Shown here: positions 1 through 6,351 of the stretch, one piece after another
Layout: every line of letters begins with the position of its first letter
How positions within the stretch are numbered: position 1 is the first letter of the stretch
Source of the DNA: Prevotellaceae bacterium
Lineage (GTDB): Bacteria > Bacteroidota > Bacteroidia > Bacteroidales > UBA932
Assembly (NCBI GenBank): GCA_031259225.1
Contig: JAIRLT010000126.1
Coordinates: 1-6,579 of the forward strand
DNA: 6,579 nt
Direction: 5' to 3'
The notes under the pieces: model-generated
What the model was told of the DNA's origin: nothing
Seen by the model: the letters and a program-made list of their open reading frames with translations, nothing else
Database searches by the model: none
Position numbers and translations under genes: made by a program

Positions 1-1107
1 TATACTGCGCCTGCCGTGCAATTCCGCGTATCATGGGATGCCATTCCCGAAGGCGCTTGCCACAACTCCAAAATCTGGTTATGGGTTGATTTTATTAAAA
101 TAGAAAATAACCAACCCTCTGGCTCGTGGACGCGCGCCACCGTTGCCACCGCATCGCCGGCAGCATCTGTTTCGTATGATGGCAACAACCGGCAGGGTTT
201 TTGGTTGCAAGGAAACGATGGCAGTTATCGCCAAATCGTAACGGTAGCATTGGCGAACATACCGGCAAATACTACTTTTAACTGGTGCGCTTATGCTTCC
301 GATTGCCCGCCGAATGTAACGGCAAATAACGGTACGTACACTTTCAAAGGCACGCCGCCGTTTACGTTAATAGCCTCCGATGGCGCAACTACGCAAACAG
401 TAAACGAAACAACACTTGCCACTTCGGCATTAACCGTTACGCCCACCACTATAAGGGATAAAACGGAATGTCCGGGCATTTTCTGCCCTTACACCGGCAG
501 CGATTTATTTATTGACGCCGATCATCTTTGCCAACAACGTACCAGCGGCGCGAAGAATTGGGAAGCGTGGATAAAAGACACGCGCGATGATGAATTGTAC
601 AGGATTGTATTGATGCCAGACAATAACTGGTGGTTGGCGCAAAATGTGAAATATGAAGGAACGGGGTACGAAATTACATATGGCGATTGTACAAAAGAAA
701 CCTGTGGCAGGTGGTATCAGCCTTCACAAGCAAACGGCAGTTATGGTGGTACGAGCGGCTATGGTGCAAACATACAAGGTGTATGTCCTAACGACTGGAT
801 ACTGCCGGTTGATGCAAATTGGAATGAACTCTTGGGATCTTTGGCTGATGAAAAATTGACTGCGGTCGTTTACTTAAGGTCGGATGACACCCAGTGTGGT
901 AGTAACAATATATATGGCTGGAGTTCGAAATATGTATTATGGCGAAGATTTGACTTTTTATATGGAGATGCGTACTACTCAAATGATGATGATGGTTCAT
1001 GTCTATGCATGGACCCGGGCTATAAATGCGGTGGTCCCAGTGCTTATTATATCGGTGGGGATTGGGAAGGGAACGCCTGGCGCGTCCGTTGTTTCCGCCA
1101 ATTGTAG
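1..1107 (+). CDS. FISUMP-domain secreted/surface protein, 5'-truncated by the window edge
   Basis: The frame is open from base 1 to the TAG at 1105-1107, so the true start lies upstream; the GTG at 16 is only the first start-like codon. Counting codons from base 1, residues ~8-115 form a beta-type module rich in Trp, Asn and Thr with NWCAYASDCPP at 94-104. A Thr-rich linker follows, then a C-terminal domain of ~170 residues. That domain has the FISUMP hallmarks: LYRIVLMPDNNWWLAQNV (199-216), CTKETCGRWY (230-239), GVCPNDWILP (260-269) and a terminal WRVRCFRQL. FISUMP domains are typical of extracellular or outer-surface proteins of Fibrobacter and Bacteroidota, often in large paralogous families; their function is unknown. 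Many cysteines (96, 102, 230, 235, 262 and others) fit an exported disulfide-bonded protein. The signal peptide would be in the missing part. A candidate terminator follows, so it is probably not co-transcribed with the permease. Family call confident, role unknown. Confidence 0.85.
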   Translation, partial: YTAPAVQFRVSWDAIPEGACHNSKIWLWVDFIKIENNQPSGSWTRATVATASPAASVSYDGNNRQGFWLQGNDGSYRQIVTVALANIPANTTFNWCAYASDCPPNVTANNGTYTFKGTPPFTLIASDGATTQTVNETTLATSALTVTPTTIRDKTECPGIFCPYTGSDLFIDADHLCQQRTSGAKNWEAWIKDTRDDELYRIVLMPDNNWWLAQNVKYEGTGYEITYGDCTKETCGRWYQPSQANGSYGGTSGYGANIQGVCPNDWILPVDANWNELLGSLADEKLTAVVYLRSDDTQCGSNNIYGWSSKYVLWRRFDFLYGDAYYSNDDDGSCLCMDPGYKCGGPSAYYIGGDWEGNAWRVRCFRQL

Positions 1108-1191
1108 TCTTTACAAAAATATTATCACGAACAGAAGTAAAAATCCTGTTTCTTAACAATTCTGCGCCTTGTCCCCCGTAGGGTTTCAGCG

Positions 1192-1228
1192 TGCAACCAT
1201 TGAAAATGGCGCGCTGTGGTTGCATTTT
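1192..1228 (+). terminator. Candidate intrinsic terminator after the FISUMP gene
   Basis: TGCAACCA (1192-1199) and TGGTTGCA (1217-1224) are perfect 8-bp inverted arms with a 17-base loop, and the run TTTT follows at 1225-1228. The site starts 85 bases after the FISUMP stop codon. The loop is long and the T-run short, so it would be a modest terminator; it could also simply be a stem-loop in the 3' end of the transcript. Confidence 0.4.
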
Positions 1229-1338
1229 CCCTTAGTAATCGTGTTCCGGACTAAAAAAATTATTCCGTCCGCAGGGGTGCATGAAGCCGGCTGAGTAATT
1301 CTTCCGGTATAAGCATGAATTTATTCCCGATTTTTTAT

Positions 1339-1346
1339 TATCTTTG
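1339..1346 (+). promoter_or_regulatory. Candidate Bacteroidota -7 box (TATCTTTG), distal
   Basis: TATCTTTG matches the Bacteroidota housekeeping -7 consensus TAnnTTTG exactly. I see no clear TTTG -33 element 19-21 bases upstream. If used, the permease leader would be about 185 bases. The same octamer occurs, better placed, before the minus-strand gene. Confidence 0.4.
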
Positions 1347-1457
1347 CCCCTGCAAAATAAATACCTTTACCTTATTCCTGACTAAACTATTTGAGCCTGC
1401 TTCTTTATTTCGCTAATGCGGCAGCCGGAAGCAAGCGGTTTTCCTTAGCAAAATAAA

Positions 1458-1465
1458 TATTTTTG
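1458..1465 (+). promoter_or_regulatory. Candidate Bacteroidota -7 box (TATTTTTG), proximal to the RND gene
   Basis: TATTTTTG fits TAnnTTTG and would give a leader of about 65 bases before the ATG at 1536. The upstream -33 element is poor (only a TTTT run near 1439-1442). In an A/T-rich leader this octamer can arise by chance, so the evidence is weak. Confidence 0.33.
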
Positions 1466-1535
1466 CCGGAATTGATTACCTGTTTTTGTACCCATATAAA
1501 AGGTTAGTAGAACATAAATCCGTAAATAAAACAAT

Positions 1536-4500
1536 ATGTCTCTTTCATCTTCAACCATTCATCGCCCGGTGCTGTCTACCGTGCTGAATATTCTTATCGT
1601 GCTGTTGGGCGCTATCGGGTTCTCGTACCTCGGTATCCGCGATTACCCGAACGTTGATCAGCCTATTGTAACGGTTACGACCAGCTTCCCGGGGGCTAAT
1701 TCCGACGTGATTGAAACGCAAATCACCGAAGTGCTGGAGTCGGCGATTAACGGTATTCCCGGTATCCGCTCCATTTCGAGCACCAGCCGCGACGGGCAAA
1801 GCCGCATCACGGTGGAGTTTAAACTGGAGGTGGATATGGAAACCGCCGCCAATGACGTGCGCGATAAAGTATCGGGCGCCATGCGCCGCCTGCCGCAGGA
1901 CGTTGATCCGCCGGTGGTCGAGAAAGCCGACGCCGATTCGCAACCGATTTTCGGCATCACCCTGAGCAGCGACCGGCGGTCGTTGATTGACCTGAGCATG
2001 TATGCCGAAAATACTTTCAAGGAACGCCTGCAAACCGTGCCGGGCGTGAGCAGCGTTAATGTCTGGGGGTCGCGGAAGCTGGCTATCCGCATGCGGATGG
2101 ACCCGCAGCGCTTGGCTGCCTACGGGCTGACGCCGTTAGATGTGCGCAACGCCGTTACCAACGCCAATATTGAGTTGCCGTCGGGACGTATCGAAGGGCA
2201 TACGATGGAACTTACGGTGCGGACGCTGGGACGCCTGCGGAATATCGACGAGTTCAACGACCTCATCGTGTATGAAGACGGCGAGCGCGTAGTGCGGTTC
2301 AGCGATATCGGGCGGGCGGAGATTGAGGCGGAGAATATCCGGTCAATCGTGAAAGTAAATAACCGCCCGTCGGTGAACTGTGTGCTGGTGCCGCAGCCCG
2401 GGGCTAATTATATCGACATTGTGAACCATGCGCGGGCGACGCTGGATGACCTGCAAAAAGATTTGCCCGAAGATATCCTTGTGGAAGTGTCGTTCGACAA
2501 TACTACTTTTATCCGGCAATCGTTAAGCGAGGTGCAGCACACGATTTACGAAGCCTTCGCGCTCGTGGTGTTCATCATCTTTTTGTTCCTCCGGAGCTGG
2601 CGCACGACGCTCATCCCGGCGCTGGCTATCCCGATTTCGCTGGTGGGCGTGTTCTTTGTGATGTACCTCGCCGGCTTTTCCATCAATATACTTACGCTGT
2701 TTGCCGTGGTGCTTTCCATTGGGCTGGTGGTGGACGACGCGATTGTGGTGATGGAAAATATTTATACAAAAATCGAAGCGGGCATGTCGCCACTGGCGGC
2801 AGGGCTTGCCGGGTCAAAGGAAATTTTCTTTGCGGTGATTGCTACAACCATTTCATTAGTCGCCGTATTTTTCCCTATCGTATTCCTGCAAGGCGTTACC
2901 GGACGCCTGTTCCGGGAGTTCAGCATGGTTATTGCCGGGTCGGTGTGCATCTCGGCATTTGTCGCCCTCACGTTTACGCCGATGCTTTCGACAAAACTGC
3001 TGAAACGCCACAAAGACGGCGGCGGCTGGCTCTACCGCGTAACCGAGCCGTTCTTCGGCTGGTTGAACAATGTATACCGCCGTTCACTGAATAGCTTTTT
3101 GCGCTACCGGTATATCGGCATTTTGGCAATTATAATAATAGGCGCCGGGATTGTATGGCTGTGGCAACGGCTGCCGTCGGAAATGGCGCCGCTTGAAGAC
3201 CGCTCCTACATCACCGTCAATTCGACCGCGCAGGAAGGCGCGACGTTCGATTACATGGAACGTTATGCCAACGAAATGGTGGCAATGGTGGAAGAAGAAA
3301 TCCCGGAAAACGAACGCGAAAACATCATGTCCGGCGTGGGCATGGGGTCGGTCAATTCTTCGTGGGCGCGGATAAAACTGGTGGACGCCGACCTCCGCCA
3401 CCGCACGCAACAAGAGATTGCCGATGAATTAACGCCCAACGTACGGCAACTGTCGGGGGCGCGGTCGTTTGTACAGCAACAGCAATCATTCGGCGGGCGG
3501 CGCGGCGGCATGCCCGTGCAGTACGTTATACAGGCAAAGAATTTGGACGACCTGAAACGGATATTGCCGCGTTTCATGTCTGCCGTGAGCGACAGCAAGG
3601 CGTTTTCCGCAAGCGATGTAAATTTGAAATTCACGAAGCCCGAAGTAACGGTGAGTATCAACCGTGAAAAAGTAGCGCTGCTCGGGCTGAATGTGCAGAA
3701 TATTGCGCAAACGTTGCAGCTTACCATGAGCGAACAGCGCATCGGGTATTATATTTTGGACGGGAAACAGTACCAAATCCTGAGCGAGTTTGACCGCCGC
3801 CACCGCAGCCGCCCATCGGATCTGGTCAATATCTATGTGCGCAATAATAACGACGAATTGATACAGTTGGATAACTTAGTCACTATCCGCGAGAGCAGCA
3901 TGCCGCCGCAGTTATACCGTTACAACCGGTTTGTGTCGGCAACCGTGTCGGCGGGGCTTGCCCGGGGCTACACGCTGGGGCAGGGCATCGAAGAAATGGA
4001 TCGTATCGCCGGCGAAGTGCTGGATACCGATTTCAACACCACGCTCTCGGGCGATTCCAAAGATTTTGTCGAAAGCACCTCCAGTTTGATGTTTGCTTTC
4101 ATTCTGGCGCTGCTGTTAATTTATTTGGTGCTGGCGGCACAGTTTGAGAGCTTCCGCGACCCGCTGACGATTATGTTCACCGTGCCGCTGGCGTTGATTG
4201 GCGCGCTGCTCAGCATGTACCTGTGGGGGCAGACGATGAATATTTTCAGCCAGATTGGTATCATCATGCTCATCGGGCTGGTCACGAAAAACGGCATCCT
4301 GATAGTGGAATTTGCCAACCAGCGCAAGGCGGCGGGATTGTCGATGGGCGAGGCGATACGCGAAGCAGCGGTATCGCGTTTCCGTCCTATTTTGATGACC
4401 AGTCTCTGTACCATCCTCGGCATCCTGCCCTTGGCGACAGCTACCGGCGCGGGCGCCGAAAGCCGCGTCTCGATGGGTATTGCCGTTGTCGGCGGGATGA

Positions 4501-4577
4501 TTTGCGCCACCTTCTTCTCGCTGTACATCATCCCCGCCATCTATACGTACCTCTCGGCAGGGAGCAGTAAGCAGTAG
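1536..4577 (+). CDS. RND-family efflux pump permease (AcrB/MexB-like, HAE1 type)
   Basis: Inner-membrane proton-driven antiporter subunit of a tripartite efflux pump; the substrate is not predictable from sequence. The 1013 residues show the usual duplicated layout. TM1 is ~11-33, then a periplasmic pore/docking loop to ~336, TM2 ~337-352, a TM3-TM6 cluster to ~480, TM7 ~526-543, a second periplasmic loop to ~848, TM8 ~851-871, then the last helices. Proton-relay residues are intact: D400-D401 in GLVVDDAIVVMENI (AcrB D407/D408) and K918 in GLVTKNGILIVEF (AcrB K940); RPILMTS is at 950-956. It is slightly shorter than AcrB (1049). The ATG is fixed by an in-frame TAA nine bases upstream (1527-1529) and gives the canonical short cytoplasmic N-terminus. 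The A/T-rich leader lacks a Shine-Dalgarno sequence, as is normal in Bacteroidota. No adaptor or outer-membrane channel gene adjoins it. The final SAGSSKQ and the TAG lie inside a tandem repeat. Confidence 0.95.
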   Translation: MSLSSSTIHRPVLSTVLNILIVLLGAIGFSYLGIRDYPNVDQPIVTVTTSFPGANSDVIETQITEVLESAINGIPGIRSISSTSRDGQSRITVEFKLEVDMETAANDVRDKVSGAMRRLPQDVDPPVVEKADADSQPIFGITLSSDRRSLIDLSMYAENTFKERLQTVPGVSSVNVWGSRKLAIRMRMDPQRLAAYGLTPLDVRNAVTNANIELPSGRIEGHTMELTVRTLGRLRNIDEFNDLIVYEDGERVVRFSDIGRAEIEAENIRSIVKVNNRPSVNCVLVPQPGANYIDIVNHARATLDDLQKDLPEDILVEVSFDNTTFIRQSLSEVQHTIYEAFALVVFIIFLFLRSWRTTLIPALAIPISLVGVFFVMYLAGFSINILTLFAVVLSIGLVVDDAIVVMENIYTKIEAGMSPLAAGLAGSKEIFFAVIATTISLVAVFFPIVFLQGVTGRLFREFSMVIAGSVCISAFVALTFTPMLSTKLLKRHKDGGGWLYRVTEPFFGWLNNVYRRSLNSFLRYRYIGILAIIIIGAGIVWLWQRLPSEMAPLEDRSYITVNSTAQEGATFDYMERYANEMVAMVEEEIPENERENIMSGVGMGSVNSSWARIKLVDADLRHRTQQEIADELTPNVRQLSGARSFVQQQQSFGGRRGGMPVQYVIQAKNLDDLKRILPRFMSAVSDSKAFSASDVNLKFTKPEVTVSINREKVALLGLNVQNIAQTLQLTMSEQRIGYYILDGKQYQILSEFDRRHRSRPSDLVNIYVRNNNDELIQLDNLVTIRESSMPPQLYRYNRFVSATVSAGLARGYTLGQGIEEMDRIAGEVLDTDFNTTLSGDSKDFVESTSSLMFAFILALLLIYLVLAAQFESFRDPLTIMFTVPLALIGALLSMYLWGQTMNIFSQIGIIMLIGLVTKNGILIVEFANQRKAAGLSMGEAIREAAVSRFRPILMTSLCTILGILPLATATGAGAESRVSMGIAVVGGMICATFFSLYIIPAIYTYLSAGSSKQ

Positions 4578-4623
4578 GCAGGGAGCAGTAAGCAGTAGGC
4601 AGTGGGCAGTAGGCAGTAGGCAG
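4556..4623 (+). repeat. GGCAGTA heptad tandem array overlapping the RND stop codon
   Basis: About 9.7 copies of a degenerate 7-bp unit. Two perfect 21-bp super-units (4556-4576 and 4577-4597) each consist of GGCAGGG, AGCAGTA, AGCAGTA. They are followed by GGCAGTG, GGCAGTA, GGCAGTA and a partial GGCAG. The array begins inside the permease gene, encodes its last residues (AGSSKQ) and supplies its TAG. Because 7 is not a multiple of 3, the TA-G junctions put a stop in each forward frame within a few units. Confidence 0.9.
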
Positions 4624-4629
4624 AAACAA

Positions 4630-4666
4630 TTTACAGATTTACGGATTTACAGATTTACAGATTTAG
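4630..4666 (+). repeat. TTTACAGA octamer tandem array
   Basis: Four 8-bp units (TTTACAGA, TTTACGGA, TTTACAGA, TTTACAGA) and a partial TTTAG, starting six bases after the GGCAGTA array. It is the one array in this cluster with a period of 8 rather than 7. Confidence 0.88.
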
Positions 4667-4683
4667 GCTGACGCGCCAGCCAT

Positions 4684-4722
4684 TTAGGAATTAGGAATTA
4701 GGAATTAAGAATTACGAATTAG
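4684..4722 (+). repeat. TTAGGAA heptad tandem array
   Basis: Five and a half 7-bp units: TTAGGAA three times, then TTAAGAA, TTACGAA and a partial TTAG. The same family, with the same variants, recurs in both orientations at 6264-6349 beyond the minus-strand gene. Confidence 0.9.
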
Positions 4723-4736
4723 CCGGCGCGCCAGCC

Positions 4737-4757
4737 ATTAACCATTAACCATTAACC
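4737..4757 (+). repeat. ATTAACC heptad tandem array
   Basis: Three perfect 7-bp units, followed by a degenerate ACTAATT that runs into the third GC-rich spacer. Each unit carries TAA on both strands. Confidence 0.85.
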
Positions 4758-4774
4758 ACTAATTGGCGCCAGCC

Positions 4775-4807
4775 TAACTCATAACTCATAACTCATAATT
4801 CATAACA
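4775..4807 (+). repeat. TAACTCA heptad tandem array overlapping the 3' end of the minus-strand gene
   Basis: Three perfect TAACTCA units (4775-4795), then TAATTCA and a partial TAACA. On the minus strand the unit reads TGAGTTA. It encodes the C-terminal residues MNYEL of the convergent gene and supplies its TGA stop at 4786-4788. Confidence 0.9.
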
Positions 4808-5985
4808 TTTAGTGTAACGTTCAGATAAGCGTCCACAACTGCTTTAGCGTTCCTCCCCGCATCAGTCATTTGTTGCGTCATGCCGGATAGGGGTAGCGTA
4901 GAGCCGGGTAAAGATTTACCAAGCAATTGTGCCTGCGCTTGCGCGGCTTCGGATTGTAGGGCATCCACCCGTTTGGCATCGGCAAGCAGGGCTTTTATCC
5001 GTTCCTGCTCTTTGGTAACCTGGTCGCGCCAGAGGGTGAAACATTCCGTATCGCAAGCTATGTGTATGGCATTTTGCTGCTCATAGGCGGCTTTACACTG
5101 TTCGGAGGAGGTTATATTTCCGCTGTTGCAGGCATTCACAATCTCATTTGCCTTTTGATAGTCCGCCGTACCGTAATATTTATTGCGTATTCCGGCAAAT
5201 TGCCCGATAAGCGCATCGTGTTCCTTTTTATTGACCCCGACAATGCTGTTCATTTGTTGCGTAAACTTTTCCTGCTCTTCGGACGCTTCCCTTATAATGT
5301 TCACGTCGCTTTCACTGATTTGCGGCGATTGGGATGTATTGGCTTGGGCTTTATTGGCGGCAGCCTTCCCCGCCGGCGAGTCTCGCAAGCGCTGTATACG
5401 TTCATCCTGCTTCAAGTAGGCTTCCATTTCCTCTTCGCTATAATTTTTCTTTTTTAATTCTTTTATGTCACGGTTTATCGCCTCGAAGTCGGCTAAAGTG
5501 TTGCCGGTACCGGGAGCCAGTATATCATCCACTTTCGTTTCCCTGTCAAGCGAGACATTGGCAAACCCCATGGAAGACAAATACTGCTCTGTGGCTTCTT
5601 TCCACACAGCCTCCTGTTCGGCTTCGCTGAGGTTTTCCATATTTTCCATATCGGATATGGATTTTCCGGTCATTTGCTGGAATAATTTTTCGGCGCTTGC
5701 CATGACTTGTGTCTGCATCTTTTCACGGCTTTCGGCACTAATGCCGCCGCCATCCTGTTCACTTTGCTTGCGCAGCGCTTCGATTTTTTCGACGAAGGAA
5801 TTGATCACTTGGTATGCCGCTGATGCTGCCGGTTGGTCATTGCCATTTTTGGCTGCCGCCAGCGTGGCAGCCGGCGGTAAACCGGGGGTTTGCCCGATAA
5901 TGGCTTCGGGCGTCCATTGTGCTTGTGCCACGCCGCTGATGGATGCCAACACAACGCCTGCTAATAGTAACCTGAATGTTTTCAT
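4786..5985 (-). CDS. Exported helix-rich protein of unknown function with a four-cysteine cluster
   Basis: I do not recognise a family. I place the start at the ATG at 5985-5983, giving 399 residues, because it opens directly into a signal peptide: MKTFR, a hydrophobic LLLAGVVLASISG core and a VAQA signal-peptidase-I site at ~19-22. The next in-frame ATG upstream (6012) overlaps the promoter's -7 box and would add a charged non-signal extension. The mature protein is rich in Glu, Gln, Lys and Ala, with long amphipathic helical stretches (~50-160, ~180-215, ~240-280, ~315-365) that may form coiled coils. Its only cysteines are C286, C297, C311 and C315, all within 30 residues, which suggests disulfides in the periplasm. 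No lipobox, membrane helix after the signal, or enzymatic motif is visible. The last residues MNYEL and the TGA lie in the TAACTCA array. It converges on the permease gene with a 208-base gap. A pump partner role is unsupported: it resembles neither an adaptor nor an outer-membrane channel. Confidence 0.8.
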   Translation of the reverse strand: MKTFRLLLAGVVLASISGVAQAQWTPEAIIGQTPGLPPAATLAAAKNGNDQPAASAAYQVINSFVEKIEALRKQSEQDGGGISAESREKMQTQVMASAEKLFQQMTGKSISDMENMENLSEAEQEAVWKEATEQYLSSMGFANVSLDRETKVDDILAPGTGNTLADFEAINRDIKELKKKNYSEEEMEAYLKQDERIQRLRDSPAGKAAANKAQANTSQSPQISESDVNIIREASEEQEKFTQQMNSIVGVNKKEHDALIGQFAGIRNKYYGTADYQKANEIVNACNSGNITSSEQCKAAYEQQNAIHIACDTECFTLWRDQVTKEQERIKALLADAKRVDALQSEAAQAQAQLLGKSLPGSTLPLSGMTQQMTDAGRNAKAVVDAYLNVTLNVMNYEL

Positions 5986-6009
5986 ATTGTAATTTTTTGG
6001 TTTGGGGCG

Positions 6010-6017
6010 CAAAGATA
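6010..6017 (-). promoter_or_regulatory. Bacteroidota -7 box (TATCTTTG) for the minus-strand gene
   Basis: Read on the minus strand, 6017 to 6010 is TATCTTTG, an exact TAnnTTTG match. Transcription would start near 6003-6005, giving a leader of about 20 bases before the ATG at 5985. This position also decides the start codon. The -33 side is A/T-rich; the nearest TTTG (in TTTTTGCC) is 27 bases upstream rather than 19-21, so the upstream element is poor. Confidence 0.55.
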
Positions 6018-6042
6018 CAATAAATTATAATAATAAAAATTA

Positions 6043-6060
6043 GGCAAAAAGAATTTTGCC
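6043..6060. repeat. 7-bp inverted repeat upstream of the minus-strand promoter
   Basis: GGCAAAA (6043-6049) and TTTTGCC (6054-6060) are perfect arms with a four-base loop, AGAA. The centre lies about 35 bases upstream of the -7 box of the minus-strand gene. It could be an operator, or a weak terminator for leftward transcription entering from the right, since the minus strand continues into TAATTTTTATT. Confidence 0.5.
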
Positions 6061-6098
6061 GGTTCAAAAAAAGCCTTTAATTTTTTTACATTTACACC

Positions 6099-6256
6099 TT
6101 TCTCTGCCGCTCAGAAATATTTCTCCGCCACTCAGAAATATTTCTCCGTCGCTCAGAAATATTTCTCTGCCGCTCAGAAATATTTCTCCGTCGCTCAGAA
6201 ATATTTCTCTGCCGCTCGGAAATATTTCTCCGTCGCTCGGAAATATTTCTCTGCCG
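6099..6256. repeat. Array of 21-bp units each carrying the palindrome AGAAATATTTCT
   Basis: Seven full 21-bp units (starting at 6110, 6131, 6152, 6173, 6194, 6215 and 6236) follow a partial unit (6099-6109). Each unit has a 12-bp perfect palindrome, AGAAATATTTCT; in units 6 and 7 it is GGAAATATTTCT, which keeps a 10-bp palindromic core. The palindromes are joined by a 9-bp linker of the form CYGYCGCTC. Linkers alternate between a CCGTCG and a CTGCCG version from unit 2 to unit 7, giving a 42-bp higher-order period. No unique spacers separate the copies. After 6256 the sequence CATGGAATTA resembles a decayed next copy running into the heptad array. Confidence 0.92.
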
Positions 6257-6259
6257 CAT

Positions 6260-6342
6260 GGAATTAGGAATTAAGAATTAAAAATTAGGAATTGGACTGG
6301 CGCCAGCTAATTCGTAATTCGTATTTCGTAATTCCTAATTCT
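6260..6342. repeat. Long imperfect hairpin made of TTAGGAA-type heptads around CTGGCGCCAG
   Basis: The left arm has TTAGGAA, TTAAGAA, TTAAAAA, TTAGGAA (6264-6291). The right arm has the complementary family: TAATTCG twice, TATTTCG, TAATTCC, TAATTCT (6308-6342), then TAATCCT to 6349. The centre is the 10-bp palindrome CTGGCGCCAG (6297-6306). Aligning 6261-6295 with 6307-6341, with A6296 bulged out, pairs roughly 30 of 35 positions, including an uninterrupted 13-bp block (6261-6273 with 6329-6341). It could act as a bidirectional transcript end or be the scar of an inverted duplication. Confidence 0.75.
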
Positions 6343-6351
6343 TAATCCTCC

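Larger units (their letters stand above)
1108..1535. other. Intergenic region between the FISUMP gene and the RND permease
   Basis: These 428 bases have stops in all frames and no convincing gene. They hold a stem-loop with a T-tract at 1192-1228 and two TAnnTTTG boxes at 1339-1346 and 1458-1465. A weaker inverted repeat (CGGAC...GTCCG, about 1246-1271) encloses an A-rich loop. The last ~90 bases before the ATG at 1536 are A/T-rich. I see no tRNA, riboswitch or operator that I can name. Confidence 0.6.
4671..4774 (+). repeat. Recurring GC-rich spacer (three copies, consensus GSCGCCAGCC)
   Basis: Between successive heptad arrays the same GC-rich word returns: ACGCGCCAGCC (4671-4681), GGCGCGCCAGCC (4725-4736) and TGGCGCCAGCC (4764-4774). 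The latter two contain self-complementary cores, GGCGCGCC and TGGCGCCA. Two more copies sit in the right-hand repeat cluster (CTGGCGCCAG at 6297-6306 and CGCCGCCAGCC at 6352-6362). The coordinates here span all three left copies and the arrays between them. Confidence 0.75.

Noticed and set aside
788..1225. Minus-strand 145-codon frame overlapping the FISUMP gene
   Set aside because: It is antisense to a recognisable domain and its His/Ser/Pro-rich composition resembles no real protein.
3084..3413. Antisense and alternative-frame reading frames within the permease gene
   Set aside because: They are shadows of the G/C-rich codons of the RND gene, with Arg/His/Ala-biased translations and no domain content. 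The same holds for the other overlapping frames between 1551 and 4570.
4684..4722. Telomere-like repeat (TTAGGAA resembles eukaryotic TTAGGG)
   Set aside because: It is short, internal and degenerate, and surrounded by bacterial genes and other heptad families.
5986..6012. Longer N-terminus for the minus-strand gene, starting at the ATG at 6012
   Set aside because: It overlaps the TATCTTTG promoter box and would put nine residues, several of them charged, ahead of a canonical signal peptide.
6099..6256. CRISPR array
   Set aside because: Units are contiguous 21-mers with no unique spacers, and no cas gene is present.
6056..6274. Plus-strand reading frame giving seven-residue repeats (LRNISPS / LRNISLP)
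   Set aside because: It would need a TTG start. The open frame follows simply from a 21-bp unit lacking stops, and the differences between units are nearly all amino-acid changing, with no sign of protein-level selection.
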